Assembly: GCF_052113205.1 (NCBI RefSeq)
Contig: NZ_JBFRCU010000003.1
Coordinates: forward strand, 103,911 to 167,910
Source: Inquilinus sp052113205
GTDB lineage: Bacteria; Pseudomonadota; Alphaproteobacteria; DSM-16000; Inquilinaceae
Length of the DNA stretch: 64,000 nucleotides
Direction of reading: 5' to 3'
Part shown: in pieces, positions 8,211-17,211 of the stretch
How positions within the stretch are numbered: position 1 is the first letter of the stretch
How the letters are laid out: each line of letters starts with the position of its first letter
Notes under the pieces: generated by a model
What the model saw: only the letters and a program-made list of their open reading frames with translations
Database searches by the model: none
What the model was told of the DNA's origin: nothing
Position numbers and translations under genes: made by a program

Positions 8211-9293
8211 GTGTCGGCAAGGCTGTGGGTGTTGACGATCATGGCGGCGGTGGCTTTGGCCCTGCCGGCCTCGGCGCAGGAGCCGCAGCGGGTGGTGCCC
8301 GTGGCCGTGCGCGTGATTCCGCCGATGGTCGAGGAGACCAACGGCCAGTTGAGCGGCTTCAGCGTCGATCTGTGGAACGCGATCGCCAGCCGCCGCCACT
8401 GGACCACCGCGTTCACGGTGGTGCCCAGCGTCCAGGCCCAGCTCGCCGCGGTGTCGGGCCGGGCGGCCGATGTCGGCGTCGGCGCGATCTCGATCACCGC
8501 CGAGCGCATCACCGATTACGACTTCTCGCAGCCGATCCTGAATGCCGGTCTCGGCATCCTGACGCGCAGCCAGCGGCCGGGGCGCGAGGCCACCGCCTTC
8601 GGCAGCCTGCTGCACCTGCTGCTGTCGCCCGCGGTGCTGGTCTGGCTCGGCATCGCCGGGCTGCTGACGATCATCCCGGCGCATATCGTCTGGTTCGTCG
8701 AACGCAGCCAGCCGGACGGCATCATCGGCACCAAGCGCTATTTCCCCGGGATCTTCCAAGCCTTCTTCTGGGGCCTCGGCACCCTGGCCACCCAGGCGGA
8801 TGCGATGCCGCGCCACTGGATCTCCCGCGGCGTCGCGGTGCTGTGGATGTTCACCGGCGTGGTCTTCGTCGCCTTCTACACGGCGACGCTGACGGCCAGC
8901 CTGACGGTCCAGCAGATCCGGCAGGAGATCAACGGCCCCGGCGACCTGCCGGGCAAGGCGGTCGGCACCGTCGCCGGCACCACCTCGGCCCGCTATCTCG
9001 GTGCCGCCGGCATCCAGTCCCTGGCCTTCGCCAATGCGGAGGACGCGTACCAGGCCCTGTTGGACGACCAAGTCGACGCGGTAGTCTATGACGCGCCGGT
9101 GCTGCAGTACATCGCCGCGCATGAAGGGCTGGGGCGCGCCGGCCTGGTCGGGACGGTGTTCCAGCCTGAGGATTACGGCTTCGTCTTCCGCAACGACAGC
9201 GACCTGCGCCGCGACGTCGACTCCGCCCTGCTGTCGATGCGGCAGGACGGCAGCTACGAGGAACTGCGCGAGCGCTGGTTCGGCAAGTCGTAG
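8211..9293 (+). CDS. Prokaryotic ionotropic glutamate receptor-like ligand-gated channel (GluR0-type architecture)
   Basis: 360-aa protein. A signal peptide (1-22, ending PASA-Q) leads into the first half of a periplasmic amino-acid-binding fold, with the ligand-Arg motif SITAERITDYDFSQP (Arg99). The fold is then interrupted by TM1 (about 137-160), a re-entrant pore loop (about 178-198, FFWGLGTLATQADAMPRHW) and TM2 (about 205-228), and resumes to residue 360. The end of TM2 reads YTATLTASLTV, closely resembling the SYTANLAAFLTV motif of animal receptors. The potassium-channel filter TVGYG is absent. Start GTG 8211 has GGGAG 8 nt upstream. It would act in the inner membrane with its ligand domain in the periplasm. 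Confidence 0.8.
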   Translation: MSARLWVLTIMAAVALALPASAQEPQRVVPVAVRVIPPMVEETNGQLSGFSVDLWNAIASRRHWTTAFTVVPSVQAQLAAVSGRAADVGVGAISITAERITDYDFSQPILNAGLGILTRSQRPGREATAFGSLLHLLLSPAVLVWLGIAGLLTIIPAHIVWFVERSQPDGIIGTKRYFPGIFQAFFWGLGTLATQADAMPRHWISRGVAVLWMFTGVVFVAFYTATLTASLTVQQIRQEINGPGDLPGKAVGTVAGTTSARYLGAAGIQSLAFANAEDAYQALLDDQVDAVVYDAPVLQYIAAHEGLGRAGLVGTVFQPEDYGFVFRNDSDLRRDVDSALLSMRQDGSYEELRERWFGKS

Positions 9294-9492
9294 CGGGGGG
9301 CGGCGGGAAATGGGGCCGGGAAAAAACTTCGAATAAGAACGGGCCGGATCCGCCCGCGGTAGCAACATCAAATGTTAATTGCGTCATATCTTTTGCTTCG
9401 GTCGGCCTTGCGCCGTACGCTTGGGCGATGCGGTCCGCTGGGTTGGGGTCGGTCAGGCCAACGGCGGGAAGTTTCGAACAGGATCGACCAGG

Positions 9493-10920
9493 ATGACCGG
9501 ATCCGCGACACCATCGGAGCCTGAACGGTCACTTCGGTTCCGGTTGGGGCGTCTGGCCACGGAGCTGCAGTGGCAGGGGCTGCTGCGAGAGCTGCCCGTC
9601 GGCGTGTACATGACCGATGCGGCCGGCTGGATCACCTTCTACAACGAGGCTGCGGCGAGGCTCTGGGGCTACCGTCCGGAGATCGGGAAAGCGCGGTACA
9701 ACGGTGCGCTGCGGCTGTTCCGGCCCGACGGGACATCCCTGCCGCATGACCAAGCGCCGTTGGCTCTTTCGCTTCGGAACAGGCAGCCCGCCCTCGGCAT
9801 GCATGCCGTCGCGGAGCGTCCCGACGGCAGCAGGGCGCATTTCGTTCCATATCCGACGCCGCTGTTCAACGCCGCCGGCGAGCTGACCGGCGCGGTCAAT
9901 CTTCTGATCGACGTCACCGAGAGGTACGAGGCCGAGCAAGCGGCGCTACGGCTTGCCGCCATCGTCGAATCATCCGAGGACGCCATTCTGGCGAAAGACC
10001 TCACCGGCGCCATCACCAGCTGGAACGCCGCCGCCACGCGGCTGTTCGGATACTCGGCGGAAGAGGTGGTCGGGCGGCCCGTCACCATGCTGATCCCGCT
10101 CGAGCGGCATGACGAGGAACCGGAGATCCTCGCCCGTATCCGGGCCGGAGAGCGGATCGATCAATTCGAGACGGTGAGACGCCGGAAGGACGGCAGCCTG
10201 GTCGAGGTGTCCTATTCGGTTTCGCCCTTGAAGAGCGCCGAAGGCCGAATCATCGGCGCGTCGACGATCGTCCGCGACATCACCGAGCAGAAGCGCGCGC
10301 GGGAGCGTCAGGTGCTGCTGCTCCGGGAGATGAGCCATCGGGTGAAGAACCTCTTTGCGCTGTCGAGCGCCATCGTCACCCTGAGCGGTCGATCCAGCAA
10401 TTCGATCGAAGAGCTGGTCCGCTCCGTCCAGGATCGACTCGCGGCGCTCTCCCGCGGCCACGAACTGACCCTTGCCGACCTTCAGCAGCAGGGGGTCGCC
10501 AAGCCGACGACGCTGCACAGCCTGATCCGTACGATCGTCGCGCCCTTCGAGGCTTCGGTCGACGAACGTGTCTCGATTGCAGGGCCTGACGTGCCCGTGG
10601 CGGGGCACGCCGTGACCGGCCTGGCGCTCATCTTCCACGAGCTCGCGACGAATGCGGCGAAGTACGGGGCACTCTCGGGGTCCGATGGCGGGGTCGAGAT
10701 CGTGACCGCTGTCAAAGGGGACGAACTCAGCCTGTCCTGGACGGAACATGGCGGGCCGCCCATGTCAGGTGCGCCTGGCTCCAAGGGCTTCGGCACCTGG
10801 CTGTCCGACGGGACCGTGAAGAGCCAGCTGCGTGGAACCCTGTCGCGGGAATGGCGGCCCGACGGGCTGGTGATCACGATGACCGTGCCGACCGCGCAAC
10901 TCAACGGTTCCGAACCGTAG
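9493..10920 (+). CDS. PAS-PAS HWE-family sensor histidine kinase
   Basis: 475-aa soluble kinase with no membrane segment. PAS1 (about 25-140, VGVYMTDAAGWITFYNEAA) and PAS2 (about 152-266, SEDAILAKDLTGAITSWNAA) precede an HWE kinase core. The phospho-acceptor His282 is in REMSHRVKNLFAL, the N-box is ELATNAAKYGALS, and LSWTEHGGP carries the W-x-E signature. ATG 9493 follows AGGATCGACCAGG; longer in-frame starts lack a ribosome site. It is an orphan, since no response regulator is adjacent. PAS2 could bind a flavin or another cofactor, but the LOV cysteine motif is not present. Confidence 0.9.
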   Translation: MTGSATPSEPERSLRFRLGRLATELQWQGLLRELPVGVYMTDAAGWITFYNEAAARLWGYRPEIGKARYNGALRLFRPDGTSLPHDQAPLALSLRNRQPALGMHAVAERPDGSRAHFVPYPTPLFNAAGELTGAVNLLIDVTERYEAEQAALRLAAIVESSEDAILAKDLTGAITSWNAAATRLFGYSAEEVVGRPVTMLIPLERHDEEPEILARIRAGERIDQFETVRRRKDGSLVEVSYSVSPLKSAEGRIIGASTIVRDITEQKRARERQVLLLREMSHRVKNLFALSSAIVTLSGRSSNSIEELVRSVQDRLAALSRGHELTLADLQQQGVAKPTTLHSLIRTIVAPFEASVDERVSIAGPDVPVAGHAVTGLALIFHELATNAAKYGALSGSDGGVEIVTAVKGDELSLSWTEHGGPPMSGAPGSKGFGTWLSDGTVKSQLRGTLSREWRPDGLVITMTVPTAQLNGSEP

Positions 10921-10928
10921 CAGGCAGG

Positions 10929-11834
10929 CTAGGCTGGGAACAGATTGCGCGCCAGGAAGTCGACGAACACCCGCAGCTTGGGCGAGGGGTAGCGGCTGGA
11001 CGGCCACAGCAGCCGGAACACGCCCTCATGCTCGGTGTGGTCGGCCAGCACCACCGCCAGACGGCCGTCCTCGACCTGTCGGCCGATCGCGAAGTCGGGC
11101 AGGCAGGCGATGCCCAGCCCCTGCTCGGCCAGCGCGATCAGCGGCTCGATCGTATTCGCCACAGCCGTGCTCGGGAGCGTGATTTCCTTGTCCCCGCCGC
11201 GCAACGGCCAGGGCTCGAACTTGCCGCTGGTGGCGAAGCGGTGCTGCAGGCAGGCATGGCCGGCCAGATCCTCCGGCGCTTGCGGGACGCCCCGCCGATC
11301 GAGATAGGCGGGCGCGGCCACCAGCTGCAGCCGGAACACGCCGAGGAATCGGCTCATCAGCCGGGAATCGCTGACCTCGCCGGCGCGGATCACCGCATCG
11401 AAGCCCTCGTCTATGACATCGACCAGCCGGTCGGTGAAGTCGAGGTCCAGCTCGATCTCGGGATAGGCCTGCATGAAGGCGCCCAGCGTCGGCATCATCA
11501 GCATGCCGGCCAGCGGCAGGCTGACCCGCAGCCGGCCGCGCGGCGCGCCTTGGGTCTGCGCCAGCTCGGTCTCGGCGGTCTCGATCTCGCTGAAAATCCG
11601 CCGGCAGCGCTCCAGGAACAGCGCTCCCTCCGGCGTGAGCGTCACCGAGCGGGTCGAACGGTGCAGCAGCCGCACGCCCAGCCGCTCCTCCAGCCGCGCC
11701 ACCGCCTTGCCGATGGCGGAGGAGGACACGCCGAGCTGCCGCCCCGCCGCGGTGAAGCTGCGCGCCTCGGCGGCGCGGACGAAGGCGTCGAGCGCGCCCA
11801 GGCTGTCGGTGTGCCGCATGCTCATTCCGGACAT
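10929..11834 (-). CDS. LysR-family transcriptional regulator
   Basis: 301-aa LTTR of the DsdC/GcvA-like group. The N-terminal helix-turn-helix includes SFTAAGRQLGVSSSAIGKAV, followed by RLLHRSTRSVTLTPEGALF, with a substrate-binding-like C-terminal domain from about residue 95 (GRLRVSLPLAGMLMMP). Starts at 11834 and 11819 are both possible; the downstream one (MRHTDSLGAL) fits family length best. Its stop lies 8 bp from the convergent histidine kinase stop. It is divergent from the polysaccharide deacetylase gene at 11926, the probable target. Confidence 0.92.
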   Translation of the reverse strand: MSGMSMRHTDSLGALDAFVRAAEARSFTAAGRQLGVSSSAIGKAVARLEERLGVRLLHRSTRSVTLTPEGALFLERCRRIFSEIETAETELAQTQGAPRGRLRVSLPLAGMLMMPTLGAFMQAYPEIELDLDFTDRLVDVIDEGFDAVIRAGEVSDSRLMSRFLGVFRLQLVAAPAYLDRRGVPQAPEDLAGHACLQHRFATSGKFEPWPLRGGDKEITLPSTAVANTIEPLIALAEQGLGIACLPDFAIGRQVEDGRLAVVLADHTEHEGVFRLLWPSSRYPSPKLRVFVDFLARNLFPA

Positions 11835-11925
11835 TGAGATCCCAAGTGTCCGGAACTATAGCCCAGTTCTCCGGAATGCGTCCCGGCCTCACCTTCTCGG
11901 CAGTCACTGACCGCAGGAGGCAGAC

Positions 11926-12810
11926 ATGGACGCACCCCAGCATCACGACCGGTTCCCGTATTCCGCCATCGTCGACCGGCCGCCCTTGCGCTGGCCGAAC
12001 GGCGCCCGGGTGGCGGTCTGGGTCAACCCGAACATCGAGCATTTCCTGTTCGACCGGCCGTCCAGCGCGATCAACCCGCACACCAATGGTTTGGTCCCGG
12101 ACGTGCTGAACTATTCCTGGCGCGACTATGGCGCGCGGGTCGGCATCTGGCGGCTGATGGAGGTGATGCAGAAGCACGGCGTCAGGGGCACGGTCGCGCT
12201 CAACTCCGACGCCGTCCGGCACTATCCCCGCATCATCGAGGCCGGGCAGGGGCTGGGCTGGGAATGGATGGGCCATGGCGAGACCAATTCCACCCTGATC
12301 CACGCCCAGCCGGAGGCGGAGGAGCGGCAGATCATCCGCCGCGTGGTCGAGACCATCGAGCAGGCGACCGGCCGGCGGCCGCGCGGCTGGCTCAGTCCGG
12401 CGCTGACGGAATCGCACCGCACGCTCGACCTTCTGGCCGAGGCCGGCGTCGACTACGTCGCCAACTGGGTCAATGACGAGCAGCCCTATCCGATGCGGGT
12501 GAAGAGCGGTTCGATGCTGTCGCTGCCCTATTCGATCGAGATCAACGACTTCAACGCCTTCCTCTTCCAGGGCCAGACCGGCGAGCAGTTCGCGCAGACG
12601 ATCCGCGACCAGTTCGACGTGCTGTACGAGGATGGGGCGAAGACCGGCCGGGTGATGGGCATCGCCCTGCACCCGTTCCTGATCGGCCACCCGCACCGGT
12701 CCCGGCATTTCGCCAAGGCGCTGGCCCATATCGCCGCGCATGACGAGGTCTGGCTCGCCACCGGCAGTGAGATCGCCGACTGGTACCGGACGAATACTCA
12801 GGAGCGCTGA
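11926..12810 (+). CDS. Polysaccharide deacetylase (PuuE/peptidoglycan-deacetylase-like, NodB fold)
   Basis: 294-aa cytosolic hydrolase of carbohydrate esterase family 4 or the related allantoinase PuuE group. The entry segment RPPLRWPNGARVAVWV is typical of PuuE-like members. Later motifs are GTVALNSDAVRHYP (aspartate of motif 1), EWMGHGETNSTLI (histidine motif) and GRVMGIALHPFLIGHPHR. No signal peptide is present, so it is unlikely to act on the cell wall directly, and a small-molecule amide or N-acyl substrate is more plausible. GCAGGAGGC precedes the ATG. It is single-gene and divergent from the LysR regulator. Confidence 0.85.
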   Translation: MDAPQHHDRFPYSAIVDRPPLRWPNGARVAVWVNPNIEHFLFDRPSSAINPHTNGLVPDVLNYSWRDYGARVGIWRLMEVMQKHGVRGTVALNSDAVRHYPRIIEAGQGLGWEWMGHGETNSTLIHAQPEAEERQIIRRVVETIEQATGRRPRGWLSPALTESHRTLDLLAEAGVDYVANWVNDEQPYPMRVKSGSMLSLPYSIEINDFNAFLFQGQTGEQFAQTIRDQFDVLYEDGAKTGRVMGIALHPFLIGHPHRSRHFAKALAHIAAHDEVWLATGSEIADWYRTNTQER

Positions 12811-12878
12811 ATACTTGAGCCGAAAGCTGGGCCGGAATCTCCGGGATGAAGATCAAGGGCTCTCTTCAGTCGCGGTCT

Positions 12879-14150
12879 TCATCCGGCTTTCTTTCCCTTC
12901 ACGCTCGGCTTGGCTGCTGCCTCGGGCTTATTGCCCGGTGCCTTGGAGGGGCCGGCCTTGGAGGCAGCGGCGGGCTTTGTCATCTTGGCCTTCCGCGCCT
13001 TGGCCGGCCCGGGCGCCTCGACATCGACCCATTGGCCTGTCCTGCCCGAAGCGATGATCGCGTCGCAGACGACGGTCGTCTCCAGCGCGTCGCGGAAGGT
13101 CGGCGCGGCCGGCTTGCCGTCGGCAAGGCCCTGCAGGAAATCGGCGACCTGGTGCACGAAGGAATGCTCATAGCCGATGGTCAGCCCCGGCACCCACCAT
13201 TTGCCGAGATAGGGGTGCTCGCCATCCGTGACCAGGATGGAGGTCCAGCCGCGGAGCGCGCCGGGCGAGCGGTGATCGAACCAGGCGAGGCGGTTGAGGT
13301 CGTGCAGGTCCCAGGCGAAGGAGCCCTTCTCGCCGTTGATCTCCAGCGTATAGGCCGCCTTGTGGCCGCGCGCGTAGCGGGTGGATTCGAAGGTGCCGAG
13401 CGAGCCGTTCGAGAAATGGGTCAGCACCGCCGCGGCATCGTCGATGCCGACCTGCTGCACCTTGCCGGTCAGCGCGTGCTTGCGCTGCTTGACGAAGGTT
13501 TCCGTCATGGCGGTCAGGTTGCTGATCGAGCCGTTGATCCAGATCGCCGTGTCGATGCAATGCGCCAGCAGGTCGCCGGTCACGCCCGAACCGGCCGCGT
13601 CGACATCCAGCCGCCAGGTCCCGGCGCCGCCTTGCGGCACGTCGGGCGAGATGGTCCAGTCCTGCAGGAATTTCGCGCGGTAGTGATAGATCCTGCCGAG
13701 CAGGCCCTGGTCGACCATCTGCTTGATCAGGCTCACCGCCGGCACTCGCCGATAATTGTACCAGACCATGTTCGGCACGCCGGCCGTCTCGACCGCCTGC
13801 ACCATCGGCAGGCCTTCGGCGGCGCTGCGGGCCAGCGGCTTCTCGCAGGTCACCATCTTGCCGGCCTTGGCCGCCGCGATCGCGATCTCGGCATGGCTGT
13901 CGTTCGGCGTGCAGATATCGATCACGTCGATATCCTTGCGCTCGACCAGCCTGCGCCAGTCGCTCTCGACCCCCTCATAGCCCCACATTTGCGCGAAGGC
14001 CTTGGCCTTCTCGCCGTTGCGGGCCGCAACGGCCTTCAGGACCGGCCGGTAGCCGGTGTCGAAGAAATGCGAGACGTTAGCCCAGGCATTGGAATGGGCT
14101 CGGGCCATAAAGCCGTAGCCGACCATGCCGACATTAAGTGTCTTGGCCAT
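12879..14150 (-). CDS. Gfo/Idh/MocA-family NAD(P)-dependent oxidoreductase
   Basis: 423-aa cytosolic sugar or polyol dehydrogenase. The Rossmann domain starts VGMVGYGFMARAHSNA and contains the conserved TCEKPLARSAAEG (catalytic lysine in EKP). The C-terminal alpha/beta domain includes GDLLAHCIDTAIWI with the expected histidine. An unusual feature is a basic tail of about 40 residues rich in Lys, Ala and Pro (GPAKARKAKMTKPAAASKAG and beyond), absent from typical members. ATG 14150 follows GGGGGGAGAACAATA. It is 19 bp after the sugar isomerase gene on the same strand, so both are probably in one operon for oxidation and isomerisation of an imported sugar or inositol. Confidence 0.88.
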   Translation of the reverse strand: MAKTLNVGMVGYGFMARAHSNAWANVSHFFDTGYRPVLKAVAARNGEKAKAFAQMWGYEGVESDWRRLVERKDIDVIDICTPNDSHAEIAIAAAKAGKMVTCEKPLARSAAEGLPMVQAVETAGVPNMVWYNYRRVPAVSLIKQMVDQGLLGRIYHYRAKFLQDWTISPDVPQGGAGTWRLDVDAAGSGVTGDLLAHCIDTAIWINGSISNLTAMTETFVKQRKHALTGKVQQVGIDDAAAVLTHFSNGSLGTFESTRYARGHKAAYTLEINGEKGSFAWDLHDLNRLAWFDHRSPGALRGWTSILVTDGEHPYLGKWWVPGLTIGYEHSFVHQVADFLQGLADGKPAAPTFRDALETTVVCDAIIASGRTGQWVDVEAPGPAKARKAKMTKPAAASKAGPSKAPGNKPEAAAKPSVKGKKAG

Positions 14151-14169
14151 TATTGTTCTCCCCCCGTCT

Positions 14170-15216
<1,047 letters not shown>

Positions 15217-15384
15217 CGAATCCTCCCGGGTCTGAAGTCGTGCAGGCTTCTCATTGACTGCCGGTTTGCCCGGTCAGCGCCGCAATCTTCGCAGCAGGTC
15301 GTCGTCAGCGCGATGGACGAGGTCCACTCGCGGATCTTGGCGCCCTTCTCGTCATACGGAAAGGGCCGGGTTCACCGGCACCCG
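15217..15384. other. Spacer between GntR regulator and isomerase gene
   Basis: 168 bp with no convincing gene. A minus-strand frame reads YDEKGAKIREWTSSIALTTT and then stops, which may be noise or the trace of a lost gene. A promoter for the isomerase-dehydrogenase pair could lie here, but no clear motif was seen. Confidence 0.3.
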
Positions 15385-16272
15385 TCATCCTGCGGTCGAG
15401 CGGATCAGGGTTTCCTTGGCCGAAGCCAGATGGGCGCGGCAGGCGTGCTCGATCCTGGAGGTGTCGCGGCTGAACAGCGCCTCGATATAGGCGAGGTGCT
15501 CGCGGATCGCGACCTCGTTGCGCTGCCGTTCGTCATGCTTGTTCCACTGATAGTGGTAGTGGAAGATCAAGGTGATGATGTCATAGAAGCCGTCGATGAA
15601 CCGGTTGGGGGTGGCCGTGTTGACAAGCCGGTGGAACCGGCTGTCGAGGTCGGAGAAGTCGTGGTAGCGGAGCTCGATCTCTTGCAGCAGGGCGACATGT
15701 TCCTCCCGCAAGGCGTCGATCTTTCGCCAATGCGGTGAGCTTTGCGGCAGTGCCGCGAACGTCATCGCCGACCGCAGCTCGAACATCTCGCGGATCTCGA
15801 ACAGGTCGAGCGCGAAGCTCGGCGTGAAGCCCTGGAACACCCAGCCGGCGTTCGGTCGCTTCTCGATCAGCCCGAAGCGCTGGAAACGGTTGAGGAACTC
15901 GCGGATCCCGGTGGTGGCGACGCCGAACTGGCGGGCCAGGTCGAGCTCGTTGATCGCCGTCCCCGCGCGGGCATCGCCGCGCAGCATCCATTCCATGAAG
16001 CGCTTCTCGATCTGATCGGCCATCGGCACGGTTTCCGCCGCCGGAAACCGCTGCATCGCTCCACCGTCCGAGCGGACGGTCCGGTGACGCCCGGTTCCGG
16101 CCACGGTCCCTTGCTCGGCCAGCATCGAGAGCACCTTGCGCACCGTCGTGCGGCTGACTCCGAGCTGTGCGCTGAGGACGGTTTCCGACGGCAGCGAGTC
16201 GCCGTCTTCCAGCGCCGCGAGCAGGTCCAGGGCGTCATTGAAGGTGCGCTTGAATACCGTATCGGTCTTCAT
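15385..16272 (-). CDS. GntR-family regulator with two tandem winged helix-turn-helix domains and an FCD domain
   Basis: 295-aa transcriptional regulator. The first wHTH (about 10-70) has PSETVLSAQLGVSRTTVRKV. The second (about 85-155) has ELDLARQFGVATTGIREFLN and then GLIEKRPNAGWVFQG. The rest is a helical FCD ligand domain (FEIREMFELRSAM, later DLDSRFHRLVN and HLAYIEALFSRDTSR). ATG 16272 has GGAG 9 nt upstream, and an in-frame TTG at 16296 is less likely. It is divergent from the FrcABC-type importer and upstream of the isomerase/dehydrogenase pair, so it probably controls both arms in response to the imported sugar or a metabolite. Confidence 0.85.
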   Translation of the reverse strand: MKTDTVFKRTFNDALDLLAALEDGDSLPSETVLSAQLGVSRTTVRKVLSMLAEQGTVAGTGRHRTVRSDGGAMQRFPAAETVPMADQIEKRFMEWMLRGDARAGTAINELDLARQFGVATTGIREFLNRFQRFGLIEKRPNAGWVFQGFTPSFALDLFEIREMFELRSAMTFAALPQSSPHWRKIDALREEHVALLQEIELRYHDFSDLDSRFHRLVNTATPNRFIDGFYDIITLIFHYHYQWNKHDERQRNEVAIREHLAYIEALFSRDTSRIEHACRAHLASAKETLIRSTAG

Positions 16273-16389
16273 GCCAATGGTCTCCGGGTCGTGCAATTTG
16301 TCTTTTAATCCATAAAAAACAGTTTGACCACAAGGGCGATTGGTTTTTCTGTATAAGGAACAAATAAGCGTAGATCAGGGAGAAAAAAT

Positions 16390-16431
16390 ATGGTCGGCGT
16401 GAGATTTCGGCTGGTGCCGGTGAGCGCGTGA
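16390..16431 (+). CDS. Possible 13-codon leader ORF overlapping the ABC ATPase start
   Basis: ATG 16390 has an excellent ribosome site (AGGGAGA, about 8 nt upstream) and opens a 13-codon frame, MVGVRFRLVPVSA. Its TGA (16429-16431) overlaps the GTG start of the ATPase gene at 16428, as in a translationally coupled pair. The ATPase GTG itself has only a weak ribosome site. This could be a leader peptide that delivers ribosomes to the ATPase start. It could also mark a recent frameshift in the N-terminus, or be chance. Confidence 0.35.
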   Translation: MVGVRFRLVPVSA

Positions 16432-17186
16432 GCCCGATCCTCGAAGTCGCCGGGCTGCGCAAGAGCTTCGGGCCTGTCGAGGTGCTGCGCGGCGTCGACC
16501 TGCATCTCGATGCCGGGGAAGTCCTGGCCGTGGTCGGCGATAACGGCGCCGGCAAGTCGACCTTGATCAAGCATATCTCGGGGGTCTACCGGCCCGATGC
16601 CGGCCGGATGCTGCTGGCCGGCACGCCGCTCGACCTGTCCTCGCCGCGTGAGGCGCGGCAGCGAGGCGTCGAGACCGTTTATCAGGACCTGGCGCTCGCC
16701 GACGACCTCTCGATCGGCGCCAACATCTTCCTCGGCCGCGAGCCGATGCGACGGCTGTTCGGGTTCCTGCCTGTGGTGGACGAGCGGACGATCCGGCGCG
16801 AGACCGTGGAATTGCTGAAGCGGATCCGCAGCGAGATTCCGGCCGAGGCCCGCACCGTGGCGCGGCTTTCGGGCGGGCAGCGGCAGGCCGTCGCGATTGC
16901 ACGGGCGATCTATTGGAAGGCCAAGGTGGTGCTGCTCGACGAGCCGACCGCGGCGCTCGCGGTCATGGAGCGCGAGCGCGTGATCCATCACACCCGCGAC
17001 CTCGCCGCCCATGGCGTCGGCGTCATTTATATCGGCCACAACCTGGTCGAGATCCTGAAGGTTGCGGACCGCATCGCCGTGATGTTCCGCGGCCGGGTGG
17101 TCCACGTCACGCCGGCGGCGGAGACGGATCAGGAGACCCTGATCAAATACATGACCGGCTACAGCGATTCAAAGAAGGCAGCCTGA
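16428..17186 (+). CDS. Sugar ABC transporter ATP-binding protein (FrcA-like, single ATPase domain)
   Basis: 252-aa cytosolic ATPase of the CUT2 class. It has a single nucleotide-binding domain like FrcA, not the duplicated domain of RbsA/MglA. Walker A GDNGAGKST, Q-loop VYQDLAL, signature RLSGGQRQAVAIARA, Walker B VVLLDEPTAAL and H-loop IYIGHNLVEI are all intact. Start GTG 16428. It heads an operon with a binding protein (25 bp downstream), a permease and a zinc dehydrogenase. ATP hydrolysis here would drive uptake of a monosaccharide or polyol. The CUT2 assignment is firm; the substrate is unknown. Confidence 0.9.
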   Translation: MSPILEVAGLRKSFGPVEVLRGVDLHLDAGEVLAVVGDNGAGKSTLIKHISGVYRPDAGRMLLAGTPLDLSSPREARQRGVETVYQDLALADDLSIGANIFLGREPMRRLFGFLPVVDERTIRRETVELLKRIRSEIPAEARTVARLSGGQRQAVAIARAIYWKAKVVLLDEPTAALAVMERERVIHHTRDLAAHGVGVIYIGHNLVEILKVADRIAVMFRGRVVHVTPAAETDQETLIKYMTGYSDSKKAA

Positions 17187-17211
17187 GCGCTGCACGACAC
17201 GGGGAGGAACC

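Noticed and set aside
6050..9091. A 1013-codon open frame on the plus strand
   Set aside because: It runs antisense through the clear cyclase gene and then out of frame through the channel gene. Its translation is low-complexity (Arg, Gly, Gln, Asp) with no family motif, as expected from antisense of GC-rich codons.
16273..16389. Riboswitch or long structured leader before the FrcABC-like operon
   Set aside because: The spacer is A/T-rich and shows no conserved riboswitch core; a promoter plus leader ORF explains it better.
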